A stretch of 36,132 nucleotides of DNA from an uncultured Lachnospiraceae bacterium (GTDB taxonomy: Bacteria; Bacillota; Clostridia; Lachnospirales; Lachnospiraceae), in NCBI GenBank assembly GCA_910585295.1, contig CAJUDE010000014.1, forward strand, positions 1-36,132. Reading direction: 5' to 3'. Below are positions 1 to 7,705 of this stretch, piece by piece (position 1 is the first letter of the stretch; the number at the start of each line of letters is the position of its first letter). The notes below the pieces were generated by a model, which did not search any database, was not told where the DNA came from, and saw only the letters and a program-made list of their open reading frames with translations. The translations under genes and the position numbers were made by a program.

Positions 1-60
1 ATACAGATCCACGATCTGCTGTTTAAATTCCGGAGTGTAAGATTTTTGATTTTTCGCCAT
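1..60 (-). CDS. IS3-family transposase OrfA, N-terminal fragment
   Basis: The minus strand from base 60 reads MAKNQKSYTPEFKQQIVDLY and stays open to the window edge. The YTPEFKQQIVDLY stretch is the typical start of the helix-turn-helix OrfA of IS3-type elements, which binds the element ends and is normally fused to the DDE OrfB by frameshifting. An AAGGAGATG ribosome site lies about 7 bases before the ATG. Only the first 20 codons are present, so completeness of the element cannot be judged. Confidence 0.75.
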   Translation of the reverse strand, partial: MAKNQKSYTPEFKQQIVDLY

Positions 61-122
61 GTTGAACATCTCCTTTGCTCTTTCATTTGATAGTATAGGT
101 TGTTCAACTTTTCCTGTCCACA
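1..122 (-). mobile_element. Edge of an IS3-type insertion sequence
   Basis: The first 60 bases encode the N-terminus of an IS3-type OrfA on the minus strand. The 60 bases beyond it look like the non-coding left end of the same element. The probable outer end is TGTGGACAGG (read on the minus strand, complement of 113-122), which begins with TG as IS3-family ends usually do. The partner end lies outside the window, so the boundary is inferred. It stops only about 20 bases from the stop codon of the neighbouring phosphopantetheinyl transferase. Confidence 0.6.
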
Positions 123-142
123 CTTATATACTAACACCATCT

Positions 143-775
143 TTACCCACTCCATTCCTGCCAGGAAATCCCTGCCTGCTGCTTGGTACAGGCAGAAACC
201 CAATACCCGCCAATTTGTTTCTGGGCAAAATAACCAGGATGGTTGCACGTAACAGAAACTTCGCCGCCTTCTTGTTGGATGGAAAAGGAAACCTCTTTCA
301 GTGGGATCCCCAGCCCCTCCCCAGTCATTTTCAGGTAACTTTCTTTCAACGTCCAGATTTGGAAGAAACGCTCCCATTTTTTCCCCTCTGCTTCCCCGTC
401 CTCCCCATGAAAAATATAATCCATCTCTTTCCTACTGCAGCATCGGCGCACCACAGGCATCCGCACTTCCCTGGCCTTTTCGGCATCCACGCCAATTTCA
501 CAGCCAGAAATGCCGCATGCAACGAACCCATCCGTATTCGTCCTGTTAAAGTGGATATCCCCTTCTCCAGCCCAGTATGGCTTACCATGGATTCCTTTCC
601 GAATATATTCTTTCTGAAATCCGATGCCGTAACAATTATAGAACCCACACTGCAATATTTTATCTGCAAGGTTCCTCTGATATACTAAATATGCCCCTGG
701 ATGCCCCGTTCTTTGGGAACAAAATGTGTAATATATTGTAGCCATATGCCCCATCCCCCAGAATATGAATTCCAT
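143..775 (-). CDS. 4'-phosphopantetheinyl transferase superfamily protein
   Basis: This is probably a Sfp/AcpS-superfamily enzyme that transfers 4'-phosphopantetheine from CoA to a carrier-protein serine. The 210 residues show the family landmarks: GKPYW (64-68), the metal-binding stretch GVDAEK (95-100; D97 and E99) and WTLKESYLKMTGEGLG (141-156; E145 and K149 in the usual catalytic places). The normally conserved FN(L/I)SHS motif is replaced by HFNRTNT at 75-81, so the usual His and Ser are absent. No synthase or carrier protein is adjacent, so the partner is unknown. The start at 775 has AAAGGG in front. An in-frame ATG at 745 (MATIYY) follows a purine-rich GGGGGATGGGG and is also possible. 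Family assignment is firm; full activity is less so. Confidence 0.8.
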   Translation of the reverse strand: MEFIFWGMGHMATIYYTFCSQRTGHPGAYLVYQRNLADKILQCGFYNCYGIGFQKEYIRKGIHGKPYWAGEGDIHFNRTNTDGFVACGISGCEIGVDAEKAREVRMPVVRRCCSRKEMDYIFHGEDGEAEGKKWERFFQIWTLKESYLKMTGEGLGIPLKEVSFSIQQEGGEVSVTCNHPGYFAQKQIGGYWVSACTKQQAGISWQEWSG

Positions 776-847
776 GGTACCCTTTCAACATGGCTGGCTG
801 CCGCCCCCGCCCCATTGTAGGATATTTTCCCCAATCCCTCAATCATA

Positions 848-995
848 AGGGACTTGGGTGCTTTGCTGCGCCGAGTGCGGTCGCTTTCGCGACATCTTCC
901 TCTCGCACGAATGTGCCTATTATTTTGATTCTATTAGGACGGCATATTCACGTTTTCGCGTGACAGTGCTTTCCTATAGAATCAAAAAAGGGAAC
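848..995. repeat. Structured GC-rich spacer with nested inverted repeats
   Basis: No gene is evident between 776 and 1022. The stretch contains an outer inverted repeat TTTTGATTCTAT / ATAGAATCAAAA (about 920-931 and 976-987) enclosing CACG/CGTG arms. A neighbouring series of short hairpins includes GTCGCTTTCGCGAC and GCACGAATGTGC. This looks like the structured intergenic elements seen elsewhere in the window (5.7 kb, 22.7 kb), but it is a different sequence. It could terminate transcription of the convergent or flanking genes; no clean U-tract is present. Confidence 0.5.
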
Positions 996-1022
996 TGTAA
1001 AAACTTCCAGCTCCCAGTTTCC

Positions 1023-1095
1023 AGCCAAAGAAGGGACTCGAACCCTCGACCTACGCATTACGAATGCGACGCGCTACCAACTGCGCCACTTTGGC
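1023..1095 (-). tRNA. tRNA-Thr (anticodon CGT)
   Basis: The minus strand folds into a full cloverleaf: acceptor GCCAAAG / CTTTGGC, D stem GCGC/GCGC with loop AGTTGGTA, anticodon arm CGCA-TTCGTAA-TGCG, and T arm GAGGG-TTCGAGT-CCCTT. Loop positions 34-36 read CGT, which decodes ACG (threonine). The discriminator base is T and CCA is not encoded. The outermost anticodon-stem pair (27-43) is a T-T mismatch, which is slightly unusual. No other tRNA is next to it. Confidence 0.93.
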
Positions 1096-1183
1096 ATACC
1101 TTATAAAATCTTTGATTATTATATCTGTTTTTTCCTGATTTTGCAATACTTTTTTTATAAAAAATAAATTTTTCTAGTTCCTC

Positions 1184-1211
1184 TTGACATTTTTCCTTTT
1201 CCCTTTATAAT
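1184..1211 (+). promoter_or_regulatory. Sigma-A promoter of the regulator-potABCD operon
   Basis: A consensus -35 TTGACA (1184-1189) and -10 TATAAT (1206-1211) are separated by 16 bases. They lie about 130 bases upstream of the XRE-cupin start codon. The -10 overlaps the palindrome at 1208-1248, which implies that a repressor bound there would block RNA polymerase. Confidence 0.85.
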
Positions 1212-1248
1212 AGATTTTGTTTATTATTATTAAACAAAAAATCTATTA
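1208..1248. promoter_or_regulatory. Operator-like palindrome over the pot operon promoter
   Basis: The arms TAATAGATTTTGTTTA (1208-1223) and TAAACAAAAAATCTATTA (1231-1248) are inverted copies differing by a two-T insertion, around a 7-base centre. The left arm covers most of the -10 box. The natural candidate to bind it is the XRE-cupin protein encoded immediately downstream (autoregulation); this is inference from position and symmetry. Confidence 0.65.
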
Positions 1249-1338
1249 TTAGTTTGACTTTACAATTACTATACTTGAAGTTTATTTTAAGCAGCATTAT
1301 TTTACCGTTGTTTCCACAGTTTAGAAAGGACAGCTATT

Positions 1339-1878
1339 ATGGATATCGGGCATCGCATGAAAGAACTGCGCATCCAATATGGCCTGACCCAGCAGGAACT
1401 GGCAGACCGGAGCGAACTTTCCAAGGGGTTTATCTCACAATTGGAGCGCAACCTCACCTCCCCTTCTGTTGGAACGCTCCTTGACATCATACAGTGCCTA
1501 GGCACAACCCCGGCAGAATTTTTCACAGACCAGGAGCCAGAGCAGATTGTTTTTAAGCAAGAGGATTATTTTATGAAAGAAAATGAAGAACTGCGCCATA
1601 CGGTCAAATGGGTCATCCCCAACGCGCAGAAAAATGCCATGGAGCCTGTGCTGATGACGCTTTCCCCCCATGGCGTTTCCGAAACGCACCTTCCCCATGA
1701 AGCGGAAGAATTTGGGTATGTCTTAAAAGGCTCCATCAAGCTTTGTTATGGCCCGCGCTCGTTTGTGGTGAAACAAGGGGAATCATTTTACTTTAAAGCA
1801 GAAAAAAAACATTACATTGAAAATTGCGGCGGCAGGGAAGCCATCATCCTTTGGGTTTCCACTCCCCCAAGTTTTTAG
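1339..1878 (+). CDS. XRE-family regulator with cupin sensor domain (polyamine operon)
   Basis: This 179-residue protein has an N-terminal helix-turn-helix (about residues 3-60; TQQELADRSELSKGFISQLER is the classic XRE recognition unit) and a C-terminal cupin barrel (about 108-175; PHGVSETHLPHEAEEFGYVLKG). The PuuR-like XRE-cupin layout is often used for polyamine or amino-acid sensing. The gene is the first of a tight cluster with potABCD, 15 bases before potA, under one strong promoter with an operator-like palindrome. It therefore very likely controls the transporter and itself, with polyamine as the probable ligand. The start is supported by AAAGGA upstream. Ligand identity is inference. 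Confidence 0.88.
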   Translation: MDIGHRMKELRIQYGLTQQELADRSELSKGFISQLERNLTSPSVGTLLDIIQCLGTTPAEFFTDQEPEQIVFKQEDYFMKENEELRHTVKWVIPNAQKNAMEPVLMTLSPHGVSETHLPHEAEEFGYVLKGSIKLCYGPRSFVVKQGESFYFKAEKKHYIENCGGREAIILWVSTPPSF

Positions 1879-1893
1879 GAGGAACTATCGGCA

Positions 1894-2967
1894 ATGAGCA
1901 AACGACTAATTGATTTACAGCATATCACCAAATCTTTTGACAAGCAGACAGTCCTGGATGATTTAAACCTCTATATCCGTGAGAACGAATTTTTGACCTT
2001 ATTAGGCCCTTCTGGCTGCGGCAAGACAACAACCCTTCGGATTATTGGCGGGTTCGAGACGCCAGATTCTGGGAACATTATTTTTGATGGGAAAAATATT
2101 ACCAGCCTTGCCCCTAACGAACGGCAGCTTAACACCGTTTTCCAGAAATACGCCCTGTTCCCCCATATGTCTATCGCGGAAAATATTGCCTTTGGCTTAA
2201 AAATCAAAAAGAAAAGCAAATCGTATATTGATGATAAAATTAAGTATGCATTGAAGCTAGTCAACCTGGACGGCTTTGAAAAAAGGAGCGTGGACTCACT
2301 AAGCGGCGGGCAGCAGCAGCGTATTGCCATTGCCCGCGCCATTGTAAACGAACCCAAAGTGCTTCTTCTGGACGAGCCTTTAGGGGCGTTGGATTTAAAG
2401 CTTCGCCAGGATATGCAATATGAATTGATCCGGCTGAAAAATGAACTTGGCATCACCTTTATATATGTTACGCACGACCAGGAAGAGGCTTTAACCATGT
2501 CCGACACAATTGTAGTTATGAACCAGGGATATATCCAGCAAATTGGCACGCCAGAAGATATATATAATGAGCCAACCAATGCATTTGTTGCAGATTTTAT
2601 AGGGGAAAGCAACATTATCCATGGCATAATGCTGCAAGACCGGCTGGTCAAGGTCCTGGACGTCACATTCCCATGCGTGGACGAAGGCTTTGGGAATAAT
2701 GTCCCTGTGGACGTAGTGATCCGTCCAGAAGATGTGGAACTGGTTGAGCCAGGGCAAGGCATGCTGGAAGGGGATGTGGTTTCCCTGATATTCAAAGGCG
2801 TCCACTGGGAAACGGAAGTGCTTGCCAATGGATATGAATGGCTGGTGCAGACCACCCAAATGCACCCAGTCGGGACCCATGTGGGCATCCGGGTAGACCC
2901 CTTCAATATCCAGATTATGAACAAACCCGAATCCAGTGATGAAAAGGCGGTGGAATCTGATGTTTAA
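1894..2967 (+). CDS. potA: Spermidine/putrescine ABC transporter ATPase PotA
   Basis: The 357-residue ATPase drives polyamine import at the inner face of the membrane. Visible motifs are Walker A GPSGCGKTT (about 38-46), Q-loop NTVFQKYALFPHM, signature LSGGQQQR, Walker B VLLLDEPLGALD, H-loop VTHDQEE, and a C-terminal TOBE-like regulatory region (about 270-345). The length is normal for PotA (about 360-380). The start follows GGAGGAACTATCGGCA. The 3' end overlaps potB by 8 bases, implying translational coupling of the ATPase and first permease. Confidence 0.95.
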   Translation: MSKRLIDLQHITKSFDKQTVLDDLNLYIRENEFLTLLGPSGCGKTTTLRIIGGFETPDSGNIIFDGKNITSLAPNERQLNTVFQKYALFPHMSIAENIAFGLKIKKKSKSYIDDKIKYALKLVNLDGFEKRSVDSLSGGQQQRIAIARAIVNEPKVLLLDEPLGALDLKLRQDMQYELIRLKNELGITFIYVTHDQEEALTMSDTIVVMNQGYIQQIGTPEDIYNEPTNAFVADFIGESNIIHGIMLQDRLVKVLDVTFPCVDEGFGNNVPVDVVIRPEDVELVEPGQGMLEGDVVSLIFKGVHWETEVLANGYEWLVQTTQMHPVGTHVGIRVDPFNIQIMNKPESSDEKAVESDV

Positions 2968-3781
2968 TTTAAAACGCCAGCTATTGTCTGGCCCCTACTT
3001 ATTATGGATGGTTGGATTTATCTTAATGCCTGTAGTAATGATTTTGTATTATGCATTCACCACCACCAGCGGGCATTTTACCTTATTAAACATAACTTCC
3101 ATTTTTGCATCCATCCACATGAAATCGTTGTTTTTATCCCTGAAGCTTGCGCTTGCATGCACCGCTATCTGTCTGGCGCTGTCTTATCCATTGGCAATGA
3201 TTTTGAACAATATGAAACAGAGAAGCCAGGGGTTTATTGTATTTATTTTTATACTGCCTATGTGGATGAACTTTATGCTCCGTATCCTAGCATGGAAATT
3301 GCTCCTATCTAATAACGGCGTAATTAATATGGTGCTGGAAGCCATAGGGCTTCCCGGGCTGGATGTGCTGAATACCCCTTCCGCCGTGGTGTTTTGCATG
3401 GTGTATGACTTCCTGCCCTTTATGATACTTCCAATTTACAATGCCATGTCCCGGATTCAGCAAGACATTATTGAGGCTGCCAGGGATTTGGGGGCTGGGA
3501 CTGCCACAATCTTCTTTAAAATCATTGTGCCGCTCACGACGCCCGGCGTAATCAGCGGCATTATTATGGTGTTTGTCCCTGCCCTGACCTCTTTTGCCAT
3601 ATCTGACCTGTTAGGGGGCGGCAAGGTATTGCTGATTGGGAATGTAATTGAGCAGGCATTTATGCAGGAATATAATTGGAACCTGGGTTCTGGGCTGTCC
3701 CTTGTGCTTATGGTATTTGTAATTGCAAGTATGGCGTTGATGAGTTCCAAAGGTGAAAAAGGAGGTGCCAGCGTATGGTAA
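2960..3781 (+). CDS. potB: Spermidine/putrescine ABC transporter permease PotB
   Basis: This is an inner-membrane permease with about six hydrophobic segments and the EAA loop EAARDLGAGTATIFFKIIVPL, which docks onto PotA. The start at 2960 (MFNLKRQLLSGPYLLW) is preferred over an upstream in-frame ATG at 2936, because AAAGGCGGTGG sits 6-8 bases upstream and the ATG overlaps the potA stop (ATGTTTAA). The product is 273 residues, normal for the family. The gene ends overlapping potC by 7 bases. PotB and PotC form the heterodimeric channel. Confidence 0.93.
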   Translation: MFNLKRQLLSGPYLLWMVGFILMPVVMILYYAFTTTSGHFTLLNITSIFASIHMKSLFLSLKLALACTAICLALSYPLAMILNNMKQRSQGFIVFIFILPMWMNFMLRILAWKLLLSNNGVINMVLEAIGLPGLDVLNTPSAVVFCMVYDFLPFMILPIYNAMSRIQQDIIEAARDLGAGTATIFFKIIVPLTTPGVISGIIMVFVPALTSFAISDLLGGGKVLLIGNVIEQAFMQEYNWNLGSGLSLVLMVFVIASMALMSSKGEKGGASVW

Positions 3782-4557
3782 AGAAATCTGTGGAACGGAT
3801 TTACCTGTCACTTATTTTTTTGTTTTTATACCTCCCAATTGCAGTGTTAATCATACTCTCTTTTAATAACTCCAAAACAAAAGTCCAATGGGGAGGATTT
3901 ACCCTAAAATGGTATAAAAACTTGTTTTCCACCAGTTCCATTATGGAAGCGTTCTGGACCACAATCCTTATATCCCTGGCTTCTGCGCTGATTGCAACCT
4001 TGCTCGGCACGCTGGCCGCTCTAGGGATTGACGCCATGAAAAAAAGGAACCAGGCTATTATGGTTGGCGCGACCAACATCCCCCTGCTCAATGCAGATAT
4101 TGTGACAGGGCTTTCTATGATGCTGCTGTTTGTGCGTTTTACAAGGCTTGGCATAGGCACTGTCCTAATTGCCCATATTACGTTCAATATCCCCTATGTA
4201 ATATTGAACGTGCTTCCCAAGCTAAAACAAAGCAGCCGTACAGCCTACGAAGCGGCGCTGGACCTAGGGGCAACCCCTATGTATGCATTTTTTAAAATTG
4301 TCTGGCCGCAGATAAGCCCTGGCGTGTTTTCTGGCTTCCTTATGGCAATGACCATGTCGTTGGATGATTTTTCTGTCACCTATTTTACAAAAGGGGCCGG
4401 CATCAACACATTATCCACTATGATTTACACTGAGATGCGCAAAGGCATCCGGCCGGAAATGTACGCGTTGTCCACAATCTTGTTTTTACTTGCGTTTGTG
4501 CTGCTGCTGTTTATGAATTTCGGCCCTTCTGCCCACAAAGATAAAAATGGAACTTAA
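3775..4557 (+). CDS. potC: Spermidine/putrescine ABC transporter permease PotC
   Basis: The second permease half, 260 residues with about six membrane segments, carries the EAA motif EAALDLGATPMYAFFKIVWP. AAAAGGAGGTG upstream gives a strong ribosome site inside the end of potB. The gene lies between potB (7-base overlap) and potD (12-base gap), the standard PotABCD order. Its length and hydrophobic profile match family members. Confidence 0.94.
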   Translation: MVKKSVERIYLSLIFLFLYLPIAVLIILSFNNSKTKVQWGGFTLKWYKNLFSTSSIMEAFWTTILISLASALIATLLGTLAALGIDAMKKRNQAIMVGATNIPLLNADIVTGLSMMLLFVRFTRLGIGTVLIAHITFNIPYVILNVLPKLKQSSRTAYEAALDLGATPMYAFFKIVWPQISPGVFSGFLMAMTMSLDDFSVTYFTKGAGINTLSTMIYTEMRKGIRPEMYALSTILFLLAFVLLLFMNFGPSAHKDKNGT

Positions 4558-4569
4558 AGGAGATTCCCT

Positions 4570-5631
4570 ATGAAACGAAAAAAAACAATACTTCTTTTGC
4601 TCTGCACCCTTGGCATTTTGGGGCTTTTTACAGGATGTGGGGCTAAAGATTCAGAGAACACGCTGACTGTCCTAAACTATGGCAAATACCTTGACCCAGA
4701 AGCAATTGAAATGTTTGAAGAAGAAACAGGGATTAAAGTAGACTATGAAGAATATGTCACCCCAGAAAATATGTATACCAAATACCGTGCTGGGGCAATC
4801 GACTATGATTTAATCTGCACTTCCGACTATATGGTTGAGAAACTAATCCAAGAAGGGGAGGTGCTGGAACTGGACTATGCAAATATCCCCCTTTCAAACA
4901 ACCTGGATTCCGAATATTTTGAATTTTCCAAATCCTTTGACCCAGAAAACAAATATGCAATCCCTTACTTTTTCGGGACGGTAGGCATCCTTTACAATAA
5001 AAGCATGGTAGAGGAATCCAAGGTAAATTCCTGGAATATCTTATGGGATAAGGATTATTCCGGGCAGATTATTATGGCTGATTCCGTACGCGATTCCTTT
5101 ATGGTCGCATTGAAAATATTAGGCTGTTCCTTAAATACTACCGACGATGCAGAATTGAAACAGGCGCAGGATTTGTTAATCCAGCAAAAGCCCTTGGTCT
5201 ATTCCTATTTGGTCGACGAAGCGCAGGATGAAATGATTTCAGAAAATGCCGCCATGGCAGTCGTCTATTCTGGCGAAGCTGGGTATGCATTAGAATTCAA
5301 TGAAAACCTGGCTTTTTCCGTGCCAGAAGAAGGCTCCAATATGTGGATTGACTCCTGGTTCATCCCAAAATCAGCAAAACACAAAGAACATGCAGAGAAA
5401 TTTTTAAATTTCCTTTGCCGGGAAGATATCTCCATGATGAATTTTGATTATGTATATTATGCAACCCCTAACAAGAAAACAAAAGAATCCCTGGATTTGG
5501 AGCTTCAGGAAAATACTACAATCTTCCCACTTAAGCAAACCTTGGATAACTGTGAAGTGTTAAAACCGTTAGATGATGAAGCTACTATGAAGCTGAACCT
5601 GCTCTGGAAAGAGGTCAAATCGGCAGATTAG
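4570..5631 (+). CDS. potD: Spermidine/putrescine-binding lipoprotein PotD
   Basis: This is the extracellular substrate-binding component. The N-terminus is a lipoprotein signal (MKRKKTILLLLCTLGILGLF) with lipobox LFTGC, so the mature protein is lipid-anchored at the Cys near residue 23. The body is a typical family-1 extracellular solute-binding fold. It includes LNYGKYLDPEAIEMFEEETGIKVDYEEY near the start, as in PotD/PotF proteins, and PYFFGTVGILYNK. The 353-residue length is normal. AAAGGAG precedes the ATG. It is the last gene of the operon, followed by the hairpin at 5659-5690. Confidence 0.93.
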   Translation: MKRKKTILLLLCTLGILGLFTGCGAKDSENTLTVLNYGKYLDPEAIEMFEEETGIKVDYEEYVTPENMYTKYRAGAIDYDLICTSDYMVEKLIQEGEVLELDYANIPLSNNLDSEYFEFSKSFDPENKYAIPYFFGTVGILYNKSMVEESKVNSWNILWDKDYSGQIIMADSVRDSFMVALKILGCSLNTTDDAELKQAQDLLIQQKPLVYSYLVDEAQDEMISENAAMAVVYSGEAGYALEFNENLAFSVPEEGSNMWIDSWFIPKSAKHKEHAEKFLNFLCREDISMMNFDYVYYATPNKKTKESLDLELQENTTIFPLKQTLDNCEVLKPLDDEATMKLNLLWKEVKSAD

Positions 5632-5658
5632 GCAGCTAATCCATACCGATATTATAGT

Positions 5659-5690
5659 CAAATATCCCGCCCCTTGGGGCGGGATATTTG
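5659..5690 (+). terminator. Perfect hairpin after potD
   Basis: CAAATATCCCGCCCC and GGGGCGGGATATTTG form a perfect 15-bp stem around TT, 28 bases after the potD stop. The AT-rich foot could act as a bidirectional terminator between the convergent pot and opp operons, although no long T-tract follows. A closely similar foot sequence (CAAATAACCC) starts the hairpin after the DUF1836 gene at 22673. Confidence 0.7.
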
Positions 5691-5710
5691 GTCTGCACTC
5701 CGTTTCGGTC

Positions 5711-5808
5711 GGCGCTGAACGTGTGCCGCTGGCACACAGCGCCCCTCGCGGCATTCGCCAAATATCCGCGCAAGCGCGGCTGCTTGGCTCATTGCTCGCG
5801 GGAATAAA
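5711..5808. repeat. Intergenic repeat element, copy 1
   Basis: This module has a double hairpin (GGCGCT/AGCGCC enclosing GTGTGCC/GGCACAC, 5711-5743) followed by a 48-base block at 5761-5808. The block recurs at 22754-22801 with only three mismatches. It contains CCGCGCAAGCGCGG, itself a small hairpin. Both copies follow a gene-terminal hairpin whose foot begins CAAATA and are in the same orientation. They look like a dispersed REP-like or small mobile intergenic element. Confidence 0.75.
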
Positions 5809-5832
5809 GCCCTGGCAATATGCCAGGGCTTT
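5805..5832 (-). terminator. Intrinsic terminator of the opp operon
   Basis: AAAGCCCTGGCA (5806-5817) and TGCCAGGGCTTT (5821-5832) form a perfect 12-bp stem with a 3-base loop. It lies 13 bases beyond the oppA stop codon on the minus strand and runs into TTTATT. This is the natural end of the oppBCDFA transcript. Confidence 0.85.
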
Positions 5833-5845
5833 ACATTTCTCTTAT

Positions 5846-7633
5846 TTATTTCTTTGTAGCATACATGAAATATTTCATACCAAAAACAGTTGCACGAATG
5901 CCTTCTACATTTGGTTTCTGCATATAGATATCATTGTAGTAGTAAAGCGGAACAACCGCCCAGGTTTCCATCAGCATATCTTCTGCCTTATGCATTAAGT
6001 CCACACGTTTTGCAAAATCTGCAGTATTGCGGATTTCTGAAACTAATGCATCGTATTCCTTCCAATCTGGTGCGGAATCGCTCTTATCGCCTTTTCCTAA
6101 CTGCATGTCATTGTTACCAGAATCAGAAGTAAAGATCTCTAACATATTCACTGGGTCGTTGTAATCAGCAAGCCATCCTTCACGTGCGATTGTAAAGCTT
6201 CCCTGTTTCCTGTTCTCAAGGAATACGTTCCAATCCTGCGTCTGGATTTCAAGGCCAATTCCAAGAAGAGCCAAATCCTGCTGTACTGCCTGTGCAATTG
6301 CCACATGGCCAGTCCCTTCATTGGTCAGGTATACCATGTTAATTGCCGGGTCGATCTTATAAGTGCCATCGCCATTATCTGTAAAGCTGTATCCAGCTTC
6401 TTCCATTAATTTCTTTGCGTCTTCTACCATTGCCGCGCCAGTGTTTGTCGCATCATAGTAGCTGGTGTCGCCTTTAAATTCACCGCCATTCCCATCAGCC
6501 ATTCCAAGTGGAACAAAGGTATCAGCAGGAACCTGCCCAGACTGCCCAATATTCTCCACGATAAACTGACGGTCAATCAGAAGGTTCATAGCCTGGCGCA
6601 TCTTTGCGGCTTCTTCTACTGTTTTGCCATCAAAAACAGGGTCATTCACATTAAAGCCAATGTAGTATGTTCCAAGGTTATCTAAAATGCCAAATTCTGG
6701 GTTTGTTCCATTCAAGGAAGAAATTTCATCATTTGGCACTGTGTCAATGTAATCAACGTTGCCACTGTTATATGCAGCATAAATTGCCGTATCATCTGCG
6801 CTTAACATAAACTGAAGCTCTTCCATAGTCACATTTGCAGCATCATGGTAATTAGCATTCTTCTTATAAACCATGCTTTCATTATGGTTCCAAGACTCCA
6901 ATGTATATGCGCCGTTGCATACAAACCCTGGCTCTTCCGCCCATTTTCCAGGATTGGTCTTATCTGGGTCTGCCGCCTCTACAGAAGCCTGATGCACTGG
7001 CAAGAAGGTTGGGAATGCCATTAAATCGTTAAAGTATGGGCATGGGCTAATCAATGTAATTACCAATGTATAGTCATCGGTAGCTTCCACAGAAAGGGTC
7101 CCATCATCTTTCCTTGCAATAATATCAAACAAGTACGCATAATCTGCCGCTGTCTCTTGTGCAATTGCACGGTTCCAGCTATAAATGAAATCCTGTGCCT
7201 TTAAGTCGTCCCCATTGCTCCATTTGGACTCTTTTATCTTAACAGTATAAACAGTTCCATCCTCAGACACTTCCGGCATTGCAGTTGCCAGGTCTGGAAT
7301 CAGCTTACCTTCCTCGTCATAAGTATATAACCCTGCAAAGGTATTTACTGCGAGGCATCCGCCGTCTACCGTACTGCTCAATGCCGGGTCAAGGTATTTC
7401 GGTTCAGAAGCCAAGTTAATGTACAGCACATTCGTATCTGAGTTTGTAACAGAGCCTCCCTCATTTGACTCGCCTGCATTCCCTGCGTCTGACCCTGACG
7501 CATCGTCAGCCCCGTCTGTCTTCTCTGTGTTGGTATTATTGGCTGCATTGTCTTTTTTATTGTTCCCGCCGCAAGCGGTAAGGCTCAATGCCATGCATGC
7601 AACCAGCAATACTGATACCAGTTTCTTTTTCAT
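5846..7633 (-). CDS. oppA: Oligopeptide-binding lipoprotein (OppA-type)
   Basis: This 595-residue family-5 extracellular solute-binding protein captures peptides for the OppBCDF importer. A lipoprotein signal (MKKKLVSVLLVACMALS) ends in lipobox LTAC. It is followed by a low-complexity Asn/Asp/Gly/Glu linker (about 24-66) that probably spaces the domain from the membrane. The body carries SBP_bac_5 features such as PKYLDPALSSTVDGG and GTVYTVKIKESKWSNGDDLKAQDFIYSWNR. GGAGGAAATAAT precedes the ATG. It is the last gene of the operon, 72 bases after oppF, which would allow a higher or separate expression level. Exact peptide specificity cannot be read. Confidence 0.92.
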   Translation of the reverse strand: MKKKLVSVLLVACMALSLTACGGNNKKDNAANNTNTEKTDGADDASGSDAGNAGESNEGGSVTNSDTNVLYINLASEPKYLDPALSSTVDGGCLAVNTFAGLYTYDEEGKLIPDLATAMPEVSEDGTVYTVKIKESKWSNGDDLKAQDFIYSWNRAIAQETAADYAYLFDIIARKDDGTLSVEATDDYTLVITLISPCPYFNDLMAFPTFLPVHQASVEAADPDKTNPGKWAEEPGFVCNGAYTLESWNHNESMVYKKNANYHDAANVTMEELQFMLSADDTAIYAAYNSGNVDYIDTVPNDEISSLNGTNPEFGILDNLGTYYIGFNVNDPVFDGKTVEEAAKMRQAMNLLIDRQFIVENIGQSGQVPADTFVPLGMADGNGGEFKGDTSYYDATNTGAAMVEDAKKLMEEAGYSFTDNGDGTYKIDPAINMVYLTNEGTGHVAIAQAVQQDLALLGIGLEIQTQDWNVFLENRKQGSFTIAREGWLADYNDPVNMLEIFTSDSGNNDMQLGKGDKSDSAPDWKEYDALVSEIRNTADFAKRVDLMHKAEDMLMETWAVVPLYYYNDIYMQKPNVEGIRATVFGMKYFMYATKK

Positions 7634-7705
7634 ATTATTTCCTCCTATTGAAATATATTGAACTCTATGTTTTCACCCTGAAGCAGAAGCTCCATGGAAA
7701 AAACC

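Noticed and set aside
858..1106. Open frame of 82 residues across the spacer and tRNA
   Set aside because: It runs through tRNA-Thr on the opposite strand and through hairpins, with no ribosome site.
1971..2924. Long open frame on the minus strand inside potA
   Set aside because: It is the antisense shadow of potA, with no ribosome site and no coding pattern.
5711..5808. CRISPR-like repeat idea for the 5.7 kb and 22.7 kb blocks
   Set aside because: Only one copy at each site, no regular spacers and no cas genes.
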